This document shows, piece by piece, positions 1-7,782 of a stretch of 64,000 nucleotides of DNA. Each line of letters begins with the position of its first letter. Position 1 is the stretch's first letter. The DNA comes from an uncultured Phocaeicola sp. (lineage in GTDB: Bacteria; Bacteroidota; Bacteroidia; Bacteroidales; Bacteroidaceae). The notes under the pieces are model-generated. The model had not been told where the DNA came from, ran no database searches, and saw nothing but the letters and a program-made list of their open reading frames with translations. The position numbers and the translations under genes were made by a program. The DNA lies in the NCBI GenBank assembly GCA_948566455.1, contig CAOYQO010000008.1, positions 72,353 to 136,352 of the forward strand, read 5' to 3'.

Positions 1-185
1 ACCTTGCTGTCGTAAACGAAAAGGTAACCGGATTGCTCCGAAACTTTACCTAACAAGGAGTATACGGTTCCTTTCATTCCGGGCAGTCGGATCATACGTT
101 CCAACACATCTCCCCCATCTGCTCTCATACCACAGGTTATGAAGAGTAGCCCTAAAAGGAGAATGAAGAAACGATGAAGTTTCAT
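1..185 (-). CDS. TonB-dependent receptor or STN-domain protein, N-terminal part
   Basis: Only the first 61 or so codons lie in the window; the gene runs off the left edge. Translation from the ATG at 185 gives a hydrophobic signal peptide (about residues 1-23) and then a stretch (LERMIRLPGMKGTVYSLLGK, then SEQSGYLFVYDSK) that resembles the start of a secretin/TonB short N-terminal (STN) domain. It sits 19 bp after the FecR gene in the same direction as an ECF sigma/FecR pair, the usual place for a SusC/FecA-type outer-membrane receptor whose STN domain signals to FecR. The receptor identity is inferred from order and from this short stretch; a plain STN-domain protein is possible. Confidence 0.6.
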   Translation of the reverse strand, partial: MKLHRFFILLLGLLFITCGMRADGGDVLERMIRLPGMKGTVYSLLGKVSEQSGYLFVYDSK

Positions 186-204
186 GATTTATATTATTAA
201 GTTA

Positions 205-1062
205 TCATTCGGATAAAATCAGTTTATCACCTTCGCGTGAATATTTCAGACTCAACGCCCAGCAAATGAGTTCTGCCACTGTTTCGGGAGAGTTGTTTTC
301 AAATTCAATAGTCAGCTTCCGTTTATTCAAGACCGACGATGCTACCTGTATCTGCAAAGTAGGAGCTTCAGCATTCACCACCCGCAAAATATCTTCCAGA
401 CATTCATCTTTGAAGCGTATATTCTTTGTATACTGTCTGAACTCATCGGAATCTTCTGTTTCACTCAATTGCAATTGTCGAGCCTGTAAGGTTACGGTTT
501 CTCCGGCACTTACCAGCACACTCTGTCCCCCTTGCTTCAACGAGACCTTCACCCTGCCCCGCTGCACGGATAGCCGGAAAAAATCATCCTCATGACTGCG
601 TACATTGAAAGCCGTACCCAGCACCTCTATCCGTACCTTCCCTGTCTCAATCAGAAAGGTTTGTTCGTGATTCTTCGCTACATCAAAGAATGCTTCTCCC
701 TGCAAATTCACTTCCCGCTTATCCGTAGCAAAATGTTCGGGATACTGCAAAGTACTCTCTTGAGCCAGATATACCACAGAGCCATCTTCGAGCGTAGTAA
801 CCAACATGGATGCTTCACGGTTTTCCTGCGTCACCAGATTAAGATTTTCCACCTCACCTCCCGGCACGAACCATAAAGCAGATGCCAGATAAACAAAACC
901 GGCAATTACGGCAGCCGCCAGTGTCCCCCATTTCAGAAGTAGTTTGCGACGCACCGCCCGTCCCTGCCCTGCCTCTACGAGCAGGCGGTCTTTATCCAAA
1001 CGGGCATACAACCGTTCCCATGCCTCATCCGTCTTTGCCCTATTTTTATTCACTTCAGTCAT
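205..1062 (-). CDS. FecR family anti-sigma factor
   Basis: 285 residues. A basic cytoplasmic N-terminus (1-44) is followed by one membrane segment (about 46-66), a periplasmic FecR domain (about 85-190, with DGSVVYLAQESTLQYP and FDVAKNHEQTFLIETGKV) and a C-terminal domain of the DUF4974 type (about 213-283). It should hold the neighbouring ECF sigma factor at the membrane and release it when a TonB receptor signals through its STN domain. The start codon overlaps the sigma stop codon in an ATGA arrangement (1059-1062), so the two are translationally coupled. Confidence 0.93.
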   Translation of the reverse strand: MTEVNKNRAKTDEAWERLYARLDKDRLLVEAGQGRAVRRKLLLKWGTLAAAVIAGFVYLASALWFVPGGEVENLNLVTQENREASMLVTTLEDGSVVYLAQESTLQYPEHFATDKREVNLQGEAFFDVAKNHEQTFLIETGKVRIEVLGTAFNVRSHEDDFFRLSVQRGRVKVSLKQGGQSVLVSAGETVTLQARQLQLSETEDSDEFRQYTKNIRFKDECLEDILRVVNAEAPTLQIQVASSVLNKRKLTIEFENNSPETVAELICWALSLKYSREGDKLILSE

Positions 1063-1610
1063 TTCGTAAGAATATAATTATCTATTTCGTTTCGTAAGGT
1101 ACGGAGCGCTTTCGTCATTTCGGCCTCTACTGTCTTAATGGACAGAGATAATGAAGAAGCAATCTCCGCATATTTCTTTCCTTCCATACGATGCATTTGG
1201 AATATCTGCAGCCTGCGTACCGGCAATTTATCAAGAGTATGGCGAATCAATCCCTGCAACTCTTCATATTCCAATAGCCTGTGAGGATCAGAACTCTGTT
1301 CCAGGACATTTCCTGCCAATACATACTCGCGATACCGCTCTTTAACTTCCTTGTGCTGGCAATATTGCAGAGCTTCATTGCGAACAGCTGTATACAGATA
1401 GCTCTTTACAGACTGGAAAATTTGTAAATGCTCTCGGTCCTTCCAAAACACGTAGAACAGTTCCTCCACTATTTCCTCGGCAGCTTCCATCTCCCCCGTA
1501 ATGCCTGCGGCATACCAGCAAAGAGAGGAATAGTAACGGCGGAAGACCTCCTCGAACGCCTTTATATCGCCCTCTTTTATTTTTGTCAGTATGAAGAGTT
1601 CATTCAGCAT
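1059..1610 (-). CDS. RNA polymerase ECF-type sigma-70 factor
   Basis: 183 residues. Region 2 covers about residues 15-90 (FEEVFRRYYSSLCWYAAGIT, then AEEIVEELFYVFWKDR). Region 4 with its helix-turn-helix covers about 125-175 (LPVRRLQIFQMHRMEGKKYA, then EIASSLSLSIKTVEAEMTKA). Length and layout are normal for Bacteroidetes ECF sigma factors partnered with FecR. It is coupled to the FecR gene downstream and probably controls the receptor operon beyond it; the inducing ligand cannot be read from the sequence. Confidence 0.95.
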   Translation of the reverse strand: MLNELFILTKIKEGDIKAFEEVFRRYYSSLCWYAAGITGEMEAAEEIVEELFYVFWKDREHLQIFQSVKSYLYTAVRNEALQYCQHKEVKERYREYVLAGNVLEQSSDPHRLLEYEELQGLIRHTLDKLPVRRLQIFQMHRMEGKKYAEIASSLSLSIKTVEAEMTKALRTLRNEIDNYILTK

Positions 1611-1659
1611 ATCCGGGAATTATTATTGATCTCCAAATATAAGAAAAACTATCTGAAAT

Positions 1660-2919
1660 CTAACGGGATTGTTTTTTCAATTTGCTCACTGCATGTTCCA
1701 GAGACTCTGTGGGTTCAATAATATTGTATGCCTTCCAGAAGTCCTCGTTCCAATATACGTCTACCATATCATAGAACACCTGTTTTTCTTTAAAAGCCTT
1801 CTTGTTGGGAATAGTTGCGAAATCATTCTTTCTATCTGTCACCACCATTTCAGAGAATACTGTATAGCCGGAAGAGAATAAACGCTTTTTCCAGTCGCAC
1901 TTAAAGCGGATTTCATTCCGTATATAATTCAGATAAGTTTTTCCATTCTGCTCTTTATATGTCACCAGATAGGAGACTTCCTGTGGTCTGAATCGTAACC
2001 CAAGGGGTTTCTTATGGAGAATAGCTTCTACCGCCTTCACTCTGTTCTGCATATCCAAAGAGAACTCTGCACGGGTGAATGCCAGCTTCTCAAAATCGAT
2101 ATAGAGCTTCCCATAGAACAAGGCATACATTAAACTGACTCTGGGACGGAAACTAACTACATATTGCATACGGTTATCCAGATTCACAGGTTCCTCAATA
2201 TGGAAATCATAGTAATTTAGATTCTCCTGACTCAGCAGTGCATCTCCATTCTTCACAACATCCAGATATACGGAGAGAGTAGGTCCGCCCACAACTTTGA
2301 CAGCCAGCGTATCACTTGTTTTTTGACTTAGCAAACGACGTCCCTTCTGTATCTGTACTTTGTCATTGGAGGGTTCACGGTCACTATATGCTGTTTTAGC
2401 AACATCTATCACAGCTTCCGATACACTAATGTAACGGCGTCTTTTCTGCACTGTCTCCCGATAAAATGCGGTCAGTAAACTCTTATCGGGCGAATAGTTC
2501 ACCGGAATCTTCTTTATGGCTTCTTCCACAAGTGCACGGGCATTATTACCAAAGATTACAATCTCACTCAGCAGATTAGGAGCCGGTAGCATCCAAATGG
2601 TAAGCTCAGATATATCTTTGTTATCTTTCAGGGAAACCTGGGAATTCAAGTATCCGATATGTGAAACTTCCAATCCCTGAATAGTCTCCGTATCCTTTAT
2701 CTTCAAAGAGAACACCCCATCTGCATTCGTAACGGTTCCGATGTTCGTACCGGGAACAGATACATTCACATTTTCCAGTTTTCTCTTATTATCCTTATTT
2801 TTCACCACTCCCGTGATAGTGAAATAGTTCCCGGCCTCTTCCTGTGCCCACAAAGGTGAAATACCCAATAGCAAAAATGCCATCAACCACCCAACTGTAA
2901 TTCCAACTAACTTTTTCAT
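1660..2919 (-). CDS. Carboxypeptidase-like regulatory domain protein, exported
   Basis: 419 residues with a signal peptide (about 1-25, ending PLWAQ). Residues 31-117 form a CarboxypepD_reg-like beta-sandwich (FTITGVVKNKDNKRKLENVN, then VPGTNIGTVTNADGVFSLKI). The remainder (about 120-400) resembles the region after this domain in Bacteroidetes DUF5686-type envelope proteins, but without the large C-terminal barrel part of the longer members. It lies 49 bp upstream of the sigma gene on the same strand and may be co-transcribed. Probably periplasmic or outer-membrane associated; the exact role is unknown. Confidence 0.75.
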   Translation of the reverse strand: MKKLVGITVGWLMAFLLLGISPLWAQEEAGNYFTITGVVKNKDNKRKLENVNVSVPGTNIGTVTNADGVFSLKIKDTETIQGLEVSHIGYLNSQVSLKDNKDISELTIWMLPAPNLLSEIVIFGNNARALVEEAIKKIPVNYSPDKSLLTAFYRETVQKRRRYISVSEAVIDVAKTAYSDREPSNDKVQIQKGRRLLSQKTSDTLAVKVVGGPTLSVYLDVVKNGDALLSQENLNYYDFHIEEPVNLDNRMQYVVSFRPRVSLMYALFYGKLYIDFEKLAFTRAEFSLDMQNRVKAVEAILHKKPLGLRFRPQEVSYLVTYKEQNGKTYLNYIRNEIRFKCDWKKRLFSSGYTVFSEMVVTDRKNDFATIPNKKAFKEKQVFYDMVDVYWNEDFWKAYNIIEPTESLEHAVSKLKKQSR

Positions 2920-3184
2920 CTTCGTATGATTTTAAAGGTGAACAATTCTTGTTTTCTACTTATAAGATCGTCCAGCAAAGAAAAACCCTACAGTTTTTGA
3001 AAGAAAAAAGTAAGTAAAATATTTCCAGTACAAAATATTTCTGACAGTATCACACGAGTCCGTTTTATTATAAAAGAATACAAAAAGAAGAAATAAGTAA
3101 CTGCTAATATGAACTTTGATCCTCTACTATTGTTCATATGCGATCAATAAGTAAATTATTCACCTTACAAAACATTTAACAGCT

Positions 3185-3655
3185 ATGAGAACAGTTCATC
3201 TGATAGTTATTCATTGTTCCGCAACAAAGGAGAATGAAACTTTTACGGAAATAGAGTTAGAGAAATCACATCGGCAACGTGGACTTAATGGTATTGGTTA
3301 TCATTATTACATCCGAAGGGATGGAAATATTAAAAGCACACGTCCAGTCCGAAAACCCGGTGCTCACGCCCGAGGACACAATCTTGACAGCATTGCTATA
3401 TGTTACGAAGGTGGACTTAATCAACGTGGAGTTCCCAAAGATACACGCACGGAATGGCAAAAACACTCCATGATCGTTCTGATAAGGGCGCTGCTCACCG
3501 ACTTTCCCATGTGCCATATTTGTGGGCATCGTGACTTACCTCAGATTCCGGATGATAATTCACTGATAGAACCGGAATCGTGGTTGAGAGAATGTCCCTG
3601 TTTTGATGCAGCAAGAGAATATGGTTATTTGAAAAAAGAGGTTGTGTCATATTGA
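3185..3655 (+). CDS. N-acetylmuramoyl-L-alanine amidase (T7 lysozyme-like)
   Basis: 156 residues, a compact Amidase_2 domain. The zinc-site pattern is visible: IHCSAT near the N-terminus, GYHYYIRRDG with the second histidine, and GHRDLP followed by CPCFDA at the C-terminus. The family cleaves the bond between MurNAc and L-alanine in peptidoglycan. There is no signal peptide, as in phage T7-type enzymes and many stand-alone Bacteroides amidases, so it is either released by lysis or exported in another way. The stop codon lies inside the stem of the following terminator. Confidence 0.9.
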   Translation: MRTVHLIVIHCSATKENETFTEIELEKSHRQRGLNGIGYHYYIRRDGNIKSTRPVRKPGAHARGHNLDSIAICYEGGLNQRGVPKDTRTEWQKHSMIVLIRALLTDFPMCHICGHRDLPQIPDDNSLIEPESWLRECPCFDAAREYGYLKKEVVSY

Positions 3656-3668
3656 CACAACCTCTTTT
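3634..3668. terminator. Bidirectional rho-independent terminator
   Basis: A 16-bp stem, AAAAGAGGTTGTGTCA paired with TGACACAACCTCTTTT across a three-base loop, flanked by A/T runs on both sides. It can end the amidase transcript on the plus strand and a candidate small RNA on the minus strand. Confidence 0.85.
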
Positions 3669-3752
3669 CTTATAATATATTATTCGTTTATCTACAACTT
3701 ACTTGACCTCCTCGAAATCAACAGTATCTCTGTATGAGCAACTTGCGTACAC
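3637..3752 (-). ncRNA. Candidate small RNA antisense to the amidase 3' end
   Basis: A -7 box (TATATTTG, minus strand, 3759-3766) faces leftward with no gene after it, and about 115 nt further on the transcript would meet the strong hairpin at 3634-3668 followed by a T-run. The interval encodes only a short open stretch ending in DTVDFEEVK and a stop, which resembles the DnaK C-terminal tail. Either a small RNA or the remnant of a lost gene's end. Inference from promoter and terminator alone. Confidence 0.4.
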
Positions 3753-3758
3753 GTGTTG

Positions 3759-3766
3759 CAAATATA
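3759..3766 (-). promoter_or_regulatory. Promoter -7 box for the candidate small RNA
   Basis: TATATTTG on the minus strand, an exact match to the Bacteroides TAnnTTTG element. The predicted transcript start is near 3752. No convincing -33 element is seen. Confidence 0.5.
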
Positions 3767-3907
3767 GTGCAAACCCTAAAATAAGCATCCATAAGCAACC
3801 ACAGCTCTTGACTGCAAAAGTATAAAATTTTCCAATAAATATCGTGATATAAACGCATAATAATCAAAAGTATAACACGAATTTAACAGAATCTCCACTT
3901 TTATCCT

Positions 3908-3915
3908 TACCTTTG
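3908..3915 (+). promoter_or_regulatory. Promoter of the AlbA_2 regulator gene
   Basis: TACCTTTG, an exact -7 box, 43 bp before the ATG at 3959. The leader carries a 7-bp hairpin (AATTGTA/TACAATT, 3931-3947) directly before the ribosome binding site, a possible operator or translational control site. Confidence 0.7.
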
Positions 3916-3958
3916 TACATGATATTGGGGAATTGTACCCTACAATTATAAGGAAACG

Positions 3959-5450
3959 ATGCAAATTCAAAACAATACATTGATAGCGGAATGCTCGGTT
4001 TACGATTTCAAAGAAATGTTGGAACGTAAGAAAGTGAAGTCATGGCTTAAATCGGTATCGGCATTTGCCAATACGGATGGCGGCAGCTTGTTCTATGGAG
4101 TGAACGATGACGGAATAATTGTTGGTTTGGAGAATCCGCAAGCCGATGCCGACTTTATCAGCGAAACCATCAAAGCAAGACTTGACCCTGTGCCGGAAAT
4201 TCAACTGATCCCGATAGAACACGAAGGACACTCCTTGCTTGAAGTGAAAGTAAAAGCCGGAACACTTACACCTTATTATTACTATCAGGATGGAACACGT
4301 ACCGCGTATGTACGAGTTGGCAATGAAAGCGTAGAGTGTAATTCACAGCAACTTCTTTCATTGGTATTGAAAGGCACGCACATGACCTGGGATTCGCTGC
4401 CTACCCAAGTGGATGCCAGCAAGCACTCTTTCATCATCCTGGCCAATACATTCCGTGAGCAAACCCATCAGGAATGGAACGAGAAGTATTTGGAATCATT
4501 CGGACTAGTCACACCAGATGGTAAACTGACCAATGCCGGATTGCTGTTTGTGGATAACTGCACCGTATTCCAATCACGTATCTTTTGTACCCGCTGGACA
4601 GGACTCTATAAAGATAATGCCATCAGTTCCGTAGAGCATAGGGAGAACCTTGTATTGCTATTGAAATATGGCATGGACTTCATCAAGAACTACACCATGA
4701 ACGGATGGGTGAAGATGCCGAACTATCGTCTAAATCTGCCCGACTATTCCGACCGTGCCATCTTTGAAGGACTGGTAAACCACCTTATCCATAGAGATTA
4801 TACCGTGATGGGTGGTGAAGTACATATCGACATTTATGATGACCGTGTAGAACTGGTATCACCCGGTGCCATGCTTGACGGTACACAGATTCAAGACCGT
4901 GACATATTCAAAGTGCCTTCCATGCGCCGCAATCCCGTCATTGCGGACGTGTTCACACAGTTGGACTATATGGAGAAACGTGGCTCAGGCTTACGGAAAA
5001 TGCGGGAACTTACGGAAAAGCTGCCTAATTTCCTGCAAGGCAAAGAACCACAATATCAAACGGAAGCGATCTCTTTCTACACCACCTTCTATAATCTAAA
5101 TTGGGGCGAAAACGGAAGAATACCTGTTGAAGAAGTAGCCAACAGGGTAAATAGTACCCTCGAAAAGTACCCTGTAAACAAAGAAAGTTCGGTGGAAAGG
5201 TTCGGAGAAAAAGTTCGGAGATTCGAAAAACAAATCTAAAAGCATTGGGAAAACCGCACAAAAGATTATTGATTTCGTCATTTCCGACCCATCAATGTCT
5301 GCAGAAGCAATGGCCTATAAAATAGGAATAAGCTCCCGAGCCGTAGAAAAACATATTTCAAAGCTTCGGTCTATGGGAATCTTGTCTCGTGAAGGAGCAG
5401 ACCATGGTGGCTATTGACGCATTGTAATTAATCCTCAAACCGAGCAATGA
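3959..5450 (+). pseudogene. AlbA_2 / HATPase_c_4 transcriptional regulator, C-terminus broken
   Basis: The open frame 3959-5239 encodes 426 residues: an AlbA_2 (Schlafen-like) DNA-binding domain at about 10-125 (WLKSVSAFANTDGGSLFYGV) and a divergent ATPase region at about 260-345 (NHLIHRDYTVMGGEVHIDIY, then MEKRGSGLRKM). The normal C-terminal winged helix is out of frame. Removing one A from the five-A run at 5208-5212 restores EKFGDSKNKSK and then a classic HTH (MAYKIGISSRAVEKHISKLR). That frame in turn ends at a TGA (5415-5417) where relatives have the Trp of GGYW. The 426-residue product may still bind DNA or nucleotide but lacks its HTH. Confidence 0.8.
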
Positions 5451-5463
5451 ACCCCATAAACGC

Positions 5464-5493
5464 AAAAAGCGTGCAACTCATTGAGCTGCACGC
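5464..5493 (-). terminator. dnaK terminator
   Basis: Stem GCGTGCA/TGCACGC (5469-5493), followed on the minus strand by five T residues (5464-5468), 38 bp after the dnaK stop codon. Confidence 0.85.
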
Positions 5494-5530
5494 CTTTCCT
5501 TATTGTTTATTGTCTGTTTCCTTATCAGAA

Positions 5531-7450
5531 TCATTTGACTTCCTCAAAGTCAGCATCCTGCACATTATCACCATGCTTGCTGTTATCTTGAGCACCACCA
5601 GCTTGTCCGGCATTCATATCAGGACCAGCCTGAGCACCACCTTGAGCACCGCTCTGTGCATACATTTCAGCACTTGCAGCCTGGAATGCAGTATTCAGTT
5701 CTGCCATAGCAGTATCAACAGCAGCTAGATCCTGTGCCTTATGAGCATCTTTCAGTTTCTGTAAAGCAGCTTCAATCGGAGCTTTCTTGTCAGCCGGCAA
5801 CTTGTCACCTAATTCCTTCAACTGATTTTCAGTAGTGAAGATCATTGAGTCAGCCTGATTCAGCTTATCAATCTTTTCACGTTCTTTCTTATCAGCTTCT
5901 GCATTAGCTTCAGCTTCAGCCTTCATCTTTTCAATTTCTTCTTTGCTCAAACCGCTGGAAGCTTCGATACGAATAGCTTGCTCCTTACCTGTAGCCTTAT
6001 CCTTAGCAGATACCTTCAAGATACCGTTAGCATCAATATCGAACGTTACCTCAATCTGAGGAACACCACGACGAGCCGGAGCAATACCTGACAGGTTAAA
6101 CTGACCGATTGACTTATTTTGAGCAGCCATCGGACGCTCTCCTTGCAATACATGGATCGTTACTTCGCTCTGGTTATCAGCAGCAGTAGAGAACGTTTCG
6201 CTCTTCTTGCACGGAATAGTAGTGTTAGCATCAATCAGCTTAGTCATTACACCACCCAGGGTCTCGATACCCATAGACAGCGGAGTAACATCCAGCAATA
6301 CCACACCCTTGATTTCGTCCGTCAACACAGCACCCTGTACAGCAGCACCTACGGCTACTACTTCATCCGGATTTACACCTTTAGAAGGAGCTTTACCGAA
6401 GAAATCTTCAACCAACTTCTGTACAGCCGGTATACGTGAAGAACCACCTACAAGGATTACTTCGTCAATATCAGAGTTGCTCAAACCAGCATCAGACATA
6501 GCCTTCTTACACGGTTCCAGACAAGCTTGAATCAAAGTGTGAGCCAAAGCTTCGAACTTAGCACGAGTTAAAGTCTTAACCAAATGCTTAGGTACACCAC
6601 CTACCGGCATAATGTACGGTAAGTTAATTTCAGTGCTTGTAGAAGAAGACAATTCAATCTTAGCTTTTTCTGCAGCTTCTTTCAGACGTTGCATAGCCAT
6701 CGGATCTTGAGTCAGATCGGCACCTTCGTCATTCTTGAATTCATCTACCAACCAAGTGATAATTACCTGGTCAAAGTCGTCACCACCCAAGTGAGTATCA
6801 CCGTTTGTTGACAAAACTTCGAATACACCGCCACCGAATTCAAGAATAGAGATATCAAATGTACCACCACCAAGGTCGAATACGGCAACCTTCATATCTT
6901 TGTTCGCTTTATCGATACCGTAAGCCAAAGCAGCAGCTGTCGGTTCGTTCACGATACGTTTCACTTCCAGACCGGCAATCTGACCGGCTTCTTTTGTTGC
7001 CTGACGCTGAGAATCGGAGAAGTAAGCCGGAACTGTAATTACAGCTTCCGTAACTTCTTGTCCCAAATAATCCTCAGCAGTTTTCTTCATTTTCTGAAGA
7101 ATCATAGCTGAAATTTCCTGCGGAGTATAAAGACGCCCGTCAATATCTACACGCGGCATATTGTTATCACCCTTAACAACCTTATAGGGCATACGGGCAA
7201 TTTCTTTCTGAACCTGATCCCAAGTCTCACCCATGAAACGTTTGATTGAGGATACGGTTCTTGTCGGATTCGTGATAGCCTGACGTTTTGCAGGGTCACC
7301 CACTTTGCGCTCACCACCGTCAACGAATGCTACGATAGACGGAGTAGTACGCTTTCCTTCACTATTTGCAATTACTACAGGTTCGTTTCCTTCGAATACA
7401 GAAACGCAAGAGTTTGTAGTTCCTAAGTCAATACCAATAATTTTTCCCAT
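5531..7450 (-). CDS. dnaK: Molecular chaperone DnaK (Hsp70)
   Basis: 639 residues, full length. The nucleotide-binding domain starts with IGIDLGTTNSCVSVFEGNEP and contains AVFDLGGGTFDISILEF and ILVGGSSRIPAVQ. The interdomain linker is GVVLLDVTPLSMGIETLGG. The substrate-binding domain and alpha lid follow, then a Gly/Ala/Gln-rich tail and the acidic end DADFEEVK. It is an ATP-dependent cytosolic chaperone that normally works with DnaJ and GrpE, neither of which is in this window. It is transcribed alone and has its own terminator. A sigma-54-like promoter lies upstream at 7521-7537. Confidence 0.99.
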   Translation of the reverse strand: MGKIIGIDLGTTNSCVSVFEGNEPVVIANSEGKRTTPSIVAFVDGGERKVGDPAKRQAITNPTRTVSSIKRFMGETWDQVQKEIARMPYKVVKGDNNMPRVDIDGRLYTPQEISAMILQKMKKTAEDYLGQEVTEAVITVPAYFSDSQRQATKEAGQIAGLEVKRIVNEPTAAALAYGIDKANKDMKVAVFDLGGGTFDISILEFGGGVFEVLSTNGDTHLGGDDFDQVIITWLVDEFKNDEGADLTQDPMAMQRLKEAAEKAKIELSSSTSTEINLPYIMPVGGVPKHLVKTLTRAKFEALAHTLIQACLEPCKKAMSDAGLSNSDIDEVILVGGSSRIPAVQKLVEDFFGKAPSKGVNPDEVVAVGAAVQGAVLTDEIKGVVLLDVTPLSMGIETLGGVMTKLIDANTTIPCKKSETFSTAADNQSEVTIHVLQGERPMAAQNKSIGQFNLSGIAPARRGVPQIEVTFDIDANGILKVSAKDKATGKEQAIRIEASSGLSKEEIEKMKAEAEANAEADKKEREKIDKLNQADSMIFTTENQLKELGDKLPADKKAPIEAALQKLKDAHKAQDLAAVDTAMAELNTAFQAASAEMYAQSGAQGGAQAGPDMNAGQAGGAQDNSKHGDNVQDADFEEVK

Positions 7451-7520
7451 GATCTTTAATATTTTATTTGTTATTATTCAAGTTTCAGTCGCCTGCCTCA
7501 GCAGCAGACGCCAATAAAAA

Positions 7521-7537
7521 GACAAACGTCGTGCCAA
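7521..7537 (-). promoter_or_regulatory. Sigma-54-like -24/-12 promoter of dnaK
   Basis: On the minus strand the sequence reads TTGGCACGACGTTTGTC. The -24 block TTGGCACG matches the RpoN consensus, and the GG is followed after exactly 10 bases by GT where GC is canonical. The predicted start is near 7511, giving a 60-nt leader. Upstream (about 7560-7600) lie repeated TTGGCAGA / CTGTCAG words that could bind an enhancer-binding protein. Confidence 0.5.
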
Positions 7538-7656
7538 AATGTTCAGAGAGGTTGTAATTTTATAGGTTGGCAGAAAGGCTGTCAGTTTGGCAGAATACAC
7601 CCCCGTTTTTCTGTCGAAAATTACCATTTGTTAATCGCTCCTTCAGATAAAAGCAC

Positions 7657-7664
7657 TACTTTTG
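7657..7664 (+). promoter_or_regulatory. Promoter of the MATE transporter gene
   Basis: TACTTTTG, an exact -7 box, with a predicted start near 7671. The transcript would begin just before a long hairpin (7689-7774), so the hairpin would form the 5' leader of the MATE mRNA. Confidence 0.6.
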
Positions 7665-7688
7665 TCGACGAAAAAACTAAAAGCTACA

Positions 7689-7774
7689 AGTTACGAGCTA
7701 CGAGCTACGAGCTACAAGTGCCTTTCAGCATCATAGCGCAGCCACTCGTAGCTCGTAGCCTGTAGCTTGTAACT
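7689..7774 (+). repeat. Long imperfect hairpin with AGCTACGAG arms
   Basis: Two 32-nt arms (7689-7720 and 7743-7774) pair at 28 of 32 positions. They are built from repeats of GCTACGA/GCTACAA. The 22-nt loop (7721-7742) contains CAGCATCATAGCGCAGC, similar to the loops of the hairpins at 30394 and 43836. It ends 8 bp before the MATE start codon. Confidence 0.85.
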
Positions 7775-7782
7775 AATATAAT

